From Prorocentrum cordatum (lineage: Eukaryota > Sar > Dinophyceae > Prorocentrales > Prorocentraceae), in NCBI GenBank assembly GCA_963575745.1, contig CAUYUJ010013958.1, forward strand, positions 1-64,000: a DNA stretch of 64,000 nt. Reading direction: 5' to 3'. Position numbers and translations under genes: made by a program. Below the pieces are notes generated by a model. The model had not been told where the DNA came from. It searched no databases and saw only the letters and a program-made list of their open reading frames with translations. Positions 60,495 to 64,000 of the stretch are shown here, piece after piece. Position 1 is the stretch's first letter. Each line of letters begins with the position of its first letter.

Positions 60495-60825
60495 CGAGCA
60501 TAATATTGAGGTCGGTTCGGGAGGATGCCCTAATGTTCTTCGTGCTTGTTCGATGTTCTTGTGCATCCTGGGGGAGGGTACCCTTGGATGCTCTGTGTGC
60601 TATGGCCCGCGGAGGTTCTCATCTTCTCGAGGGATGTTATTCTGGCCTGGGTCCGACTGTATGCAGTTCACCCTCTTCTCGTTACACGACGGTTGTTGAG
60701 AGTAGGTATTTGTGTACTCCCAGACCCCAATACATATATGGAGTCTTCCTACTTCATGAGCCGATATGTTGTTGCTGTGTTGTGTTGTTATTTGGGAGGG
60801 ACTGAACCCAACCTACTTCATCCGC
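60495..60825. other. Spacer, AT-richer
   Basis: Non-repetitive and T-rich, with CCTACTTCATG-type phrases recurring near 60750, 60820 and 60830. No gene is recognised. Confidence 0.3.
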
Positions 60826-60849
60826 CTTCCTACTTCATGCTTTTACCTA

Positions 60850-61029
60850 CTTCTTCCGACCGACGTGTACACCCGCCCCGCCTCCTGTGATTCTGCTCCC
60901 TCTTCCCTCCTCCTCCCTCCTCCCTCCTGGTGCTGCCGCTCGTGCTCGGGATGGGCGCTCCCAGGCCAGATCTTCCTCCTGTGTCCTCTGGTGGAGCTCC
61001 CGCGCACTCTTCGGGATCCAAGCCCTTGC
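60850..61029 (-). CDS. Possible 3' exon of an unknown gene
   Basis: On the minus strand a long pyrimidine tract ends CTCCTCCAG at 61030, giving a textbook acceptor. The frame then reads KGLDPEECAGAPPEDTGGRS. Splicing from the donor at 61203 joins the two exons in phase (codon G|GC). The stop is not certain; the frame runs on to about 60830. Protein unknown. Confidence 0.35.
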
Positions 61030-61203
61030 CTGGAGGAGAAGGAGGAGGAGGAGGAGGAGGAGGATGGGGGAGGATAATAAGAATGAGGAGGGGTAGTAGA
61101 GGAGGAGGAGGCTGAGGAGGAAGCTGAGGATGAGGAGGAGGAAGAGGATGAGGAAGAGGAGGGGTGGACGAGGAGGAGTTGGAATTTTGACTCCTTCTCC
61201 CAC
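61030..61203 (-). other. Possible 174-bp GT-AG intron
   Basis: Donor GGCTG|GTGGGAG at 61203; acceptor after a (CTC)n-rich tract at 61030. The phases of the two sides match. This is the clearest intron-like arrangement in the window. Confidence 0.35.
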
Positions 61204-61420
61204 CAGCCACAGTGGGGACGCCAAGCGACGCATCAACAGTGAAGTGGACGTTGCTATAGCCCAGGTCGTCGCTGAGATTGTCCGACTCGCTAAGGTCCTC
61301 TCCAGAGTGGTCCGAAGTAGACCAGCAAGTTGACATTGCGTCACCGACAACGGGCTCCACAGCTCCCTCCTCCGCGCGGCGCCCCGCCTCCTCCACGACA
61401 GTGGGCGCGGGCGGGACGGG
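61204..61420 (-). CDS. Possible 5' exon of the same unknown gene
   Basis: Minus frame VEEAGRRAEEGAVEPVVGD, AMSTCWSTSDHSGEDLSESD, NLSDDLGYSNVHFTVDASLG, VPTVAG. It is acidic and Ser-rich, with normal-looking composition unlike the surrounding simple sequence. I recognise no domain. The 5' end is undefined; the open frame runs back to 61651. Confidence 0.4.
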
Positions 61421-62330
61421 ATGGCTAGGGTCCCAGAGTGGCTGCCAGAGGCCTTGCAGCAGACTGGAGGGCGCCAAATCTGCAGGGCGACCAGCGGGCG
61501 GGAGTACACATGCACCAGGAGCGCAATCATCAATGGGCGGCGGCCGCTGCGGCGCCTCGATGAAGAACGTACTTGGGAACAGTGGCGGGCGTCGCCTCGG
61601 CCTCCAGAACCGCCTCCAGGTGGGCGGTGTGCCACGCCCCGACACCCGCAAGGAAGCGGGGGCATGGCCAGCTCAGCCCCGCCAGAAGTGCCCAGCCAGG
61701 GAGTAGGCGCCATGCGCCGCGGCATCCCGCTCCCTCTTCGCGTGCATCGCGTCGGCGTGGGCACGCCTCGACAACCAGGACCTGGCCTCCGCGAGAGCGC
61801 GGTCCCGAGACAGTGGCTGCGCGCACCCGGGAGCGCGTCGAGCGGGGCGTGCAGCTCCGCGCCGCGGAGGAGGGCCTGGAGACGCCGCTGGCGATCAGTG
61901 CGAGGGGACCGGCAAGCCGCCGCACGCCGCCCCCGCCAGCCGCCGCGGGAGGGCGCGCGCAAGAGCTCCGGCCCAGGCGCGCGGGGCCCCACGCGCCACG
62001 GGCGGTGGCGCGGGCCCTCCCGGAGCCGTGCGCCCGAGCAGCCCGACGCCCTGCGCCCTGGAGTCCCTCGCGCCCGCCAGGTTGCCCCGAGGATGGGTGG
62101 GGAGGGAGGGGGAGGGCAGGGGTGGTGGAAGAGGAGTCGGGCGAAGAGAACGATGCGCATGCAGCGGTCCTGGCCATGCCCATCCTTGGCCCCAGGATCG
62201 GTGCAGATGCCTTCATGGCCAAGGCAGGAGGGCGTATGCACCGATCCTGGGCTCAGGACGTCCGGGCTCAGGGGAGGGAGAGGAGGACAGGGGTGGTGGA
62301 AGAGTGTAAATAATGATCCAAATCTCTCCA
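61421..62330. other. GC-rich mixed region with 15-bp hairpin
   Basis: Arg/Pro/Ala-rich frames are open on both strands; none is convincing. CCCAGGATCGGTGCA (62191-62205) pairs perfectly with TGCACCGATCCTGGG (62237-62251), and the loop holds a second small stem (GCCTT/AAGGC). GGGTGGTGGAAGAG occurs at both 62124 and 62290. Confidence 0.4.
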
Positions 62331-62973
62331 CCCACAACCTCTTGATGCAAGAAGAAGACAGGCAGATGATAGGATATCTTATACCGAATCAAACTCTGCG
62401 TTCGATAGGTGCGTCCACCCTCCCGCCTCAGCTGGGCGGGTTCAAGCCACAAATGGCAATAGTAAACAAGAGAATGCAAGCATGAGCGAGCGAGAGCAAT
62501 CTCATAGATACTTCTAATCATCATCATATAACTCACATCCCTGCTAATATAACTTTCACACAGGAAAAGGAAACGTTGCTAAATAATGCCTTGGCAAATT
62601 CTGCAGCAAGCCTCCAGAATATCGAATCATATTATTGGCTCGAACGATCAAACTATCGTCCGTGCAACAAGCAACATATATCAAATCCAACAATCCAATA
62701 CTCTTTGCTTGAACGGTCAAATTACCGTCCGTGTATCAAACAACAGATATCAAGATACAACAAATCAATACACCGGGCAACATATAAACAAATCTTTACC
62801 TGAGGTCTGCGCACCGAACAACATATATTAATATATGAAATATTTACCTGAGCTCTTGAGGGGGTGCTTTCACTCCTCATCTGCAGATGGTGACCAAACA
62901 TCACTCACCATCTGAATTGGTAACCCAAATCACTCATCATATGAAAAATGATATCTCAAATCACTCATCATCC
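62331..62973 (-). other. AT-rich region, possible 3' LTR of the second copia element
   Basis: Much AT-richer than anything else in the window and placed just downstream (minus sense) of a copia pol end. It contains two 69-bp units (62643-62711, 62712-62780) with small palindromes ACGAT..ATCGT and ACGGT..ACCGT. TGTTG-type starts occur near 62826 and 62770. No second copy lies inside the window, so LTR status is unproven. Confidence 0.35.
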
Positions 62974-63402
62974 TCAGCGCAGACGTACTTCTGACTCGAT
63001 GGTGCTGTATGCAATGTAAACCTTGATGCTCGGGTCGAGACTATAACTCCTGCTCTCGTCTGCGTCTAGCTTGAGACACCGTCCTAGGCAATTTGCGTAG
63101 TGCCTGTCCTTCGTATAGATCGTCTCATAGCTGTCGCCCTCGTACTTGCCACTCCTGATTATCGTTGGTCCCATGGTCTCCGGCCACTGCCTTAGTAGAG
63201 CACTATCTCCCAACATAATTGGTCCATCCCCCATGTTATCGTCGTCATAGGTCGCTGGATCGGCTCGTACTGCGAGTGTTGTCGTTGTAGTTTTCGGCGT
63301 AGCCTTCGTTGTCCTGGATTTGACCTTGACTTGTTTCTCGGGCAACTCCGGCTTGGACAGGTTGTCGCTGGTTGAACTATCCACCTCCATCGGATCAAAC
63401 AT
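62974..63402 (-). CDS. DUF3820-like ORF downstream of copia RNase H
   Basis: Starts MFDPMEVDSSTSDNLSK and ends IAYSTIESEVRLR before a stop at 62974. The motif SGKYEGDSYETIYTKDRHYA and NCLGRCLKLD resembles 'GKYKGxTYxEVxxxDxxYxxW' proteins of the DUF3820 type, seen in phage and eukaryotic settings; function unknown. It probably was the C-terminal part of the element's polyprotein, because a TAG and a frame change separate it from the RNase H frame near 63420. Confidence 0.45.
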   Translation of the reverse strand: MFDPMEVDSSTSDNLSKPELPEKQVKVKSRTTKATPKTTTTTLAVRADPATYDDDNMGDGPIMLGDSALLRQWPETMGPTIIRSGKYEGDSYETIYTKDRHYANCLGRCLKLDADESRSYSLDPSIKVYIAYSTIESEVRLR

Positions 63403-64000
63403 GTCCTCGTCGTCGTTCTAGAGACTACTGTCACCACCGCAGGAGACATCGAAAGACAAACTCCATACACTGCAAGAGCACAACGTTGAAACAGAACTAC
63501 AGCTTGGTCAGGTATCTGGATGGTTCTCTGCGCGCCACTCCTCTCCAACAGGTAGTTGTCCGTTAGCTTTTCCGTGTAGAATGCCTCGACGTAGTCGTCA
63601 TCTTGTTCCTCGTATTTGTCATCGTAGAAGCACTCGTCCACGTAGTTGTACGTCTCCACCGGCCACGTAGAGATCTCTTCGTCGTCCTTCCCAGTGTCGT
63701 CGTACAGCTCCTGCTTGACGTACTTGGCCATCTTCGCGTTCAGCTCGTCTACCTCCTTGTTGGCTGCCACCTTCTCTGGTCCAACAAGCTTTCGTCCGCG
63801 TGTTGATGGTGCCCTGTCATCAGGCCCAAGAGTCCACAAATTTGATGTAACCATCTTCCTCGCGTGGCCTCCTGGAAGTACTTTTGTCAAACAGTCCGCT
63901 AGCATCTGCTCACTCTTGACCCACTTTATGCTGACCTCTTTGAGTGACTGCCGCAGTATAGCCGCTTCCAAAGACAGCCTCCTGTCCGTCATAGAAATCT
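63403..64000 (-). pseudogene. pol: 3' end of a second copia-type pol (RNase H), partial at window edge
   Basis: Minus frame from the window edge: TDRRLSLEAAILRQSLKEVS, IKWVKSEQMLADCLTKVLPG. The phrase ADCLTK after W-V-K-S-E-Q is the hallmark end of copia RNase H. An acidic tail follows (DDTGKDDEEISTWPVE, YEEQDDDYVEAFY). Near 63500-63420 the frame loses protein-like character and the next coding frame is offset. A short intron was considered but does not fit in phase. It is unlike the 17-25 kb element in sequence. Confidence 0.75.

Noticed and set aside
63403-63530. A short GT-AG intron joining the second copia RNase H frame to the DUF3820-like frame (63502-63419)
   Set aside because: The phases of the two sides do not match (one base too many), so this exact intron would not restore the frame. 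Mutation or another intron is more likely.
1-64000. rRNA, tRNA, snRNA or spliced-leader genes
   Set aside because: I looked for rRNA core phrases, tRNA-like cloverleaf boxes and the dinoflagellate spliced-leader core (TTTTGGCTCAAG); none was found. I cannot exclude diverged small RNAs.

Overview
The window looks like nuclear DNA of a dinoflagellate (a Prorocentrum-like or Suessiales-like genome is my guess; the species cannot be fixed from sequence alone). The grounds are: very GC-rich, gene-poor DNA; many one-to-three-motif fragments of the pentatricopeptide (PPR) type with the signature SALVSYNAGISACEKG, a form I associate with dinoflagellates; all of these fragments on one strand; and a Ty1/copia retrotransposon with an extra methyltransferase-like domain. 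I found no bacterial-style operon, rRNA, tRNA or CRISPR array, and no complete ordinary host gene.

Layout. 1-35 kb is a + strand array of about 16 'seed cassettes' (a GTGGAC..GTCCAC palindrome followed by a PPR start). They are separated by hundreds of bases of degenerate purine-rich filler (CCCAAGACGG / CCCAAGAGGC, period 10-11 bp), itself interrupted by T-rich modules of about 75 bp. Within it, 4.6-10.1 kb is a mosaic tandem duplication with four units. 12.46-15.54 kb and 15.57-26.53 kb are two copies of a 3.1-kb unit, and the second copy is split by a 7.93-kb copia element at 17446-25372. That element is on the minus strand, with 256-bp LTRs differing at 3 sites, a 5-bp target duplication AAGAG, and an intact 'empty site' in the sister copy. 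Its polyprotein is broken by two stop codons and one frame change.

35.5-43.4 kb is a different landscape: AT-richer 1.1-1.6 kb tandem units with (GTC)n tracts, a 2.1-kb insertion made of two direct repeats, and 15-bp TTGCA-type repeats. 43.4-50 kb returns to cassettes and filler, with an 80-90 bp minisatellite at 44.7-45.5 kb and the best multi-PPR segments at 48.5 and 49.5 kb. 50-57 kb is mostly simple sequence ((TG)n, (GGA)n, (CACG)n with a 100-base assembly gap, an exact 73-bp minisatellite). It also holds two of three members of a foldback family; the third is at 60.3 kb. 57.4-60 kb holds possible degenerate LINE-like sequence, 60.8-61.6 kb a possible two-exon minus-strand gene, and 62.3-64 kb the 3' end of a second, unrelated copia-type element with a DUF3820-like downstream ORF.

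The strongest candidates for something undescribed are the helically phased filler with its T-rich modules and PPR seeds, duplicated together as blocks, and the foldback family with an invertible GC-rich core. Long open frames in the filler exist because a 10-11 bp repeat without stop codons is open in all six frames, so they are not annotated as genes.
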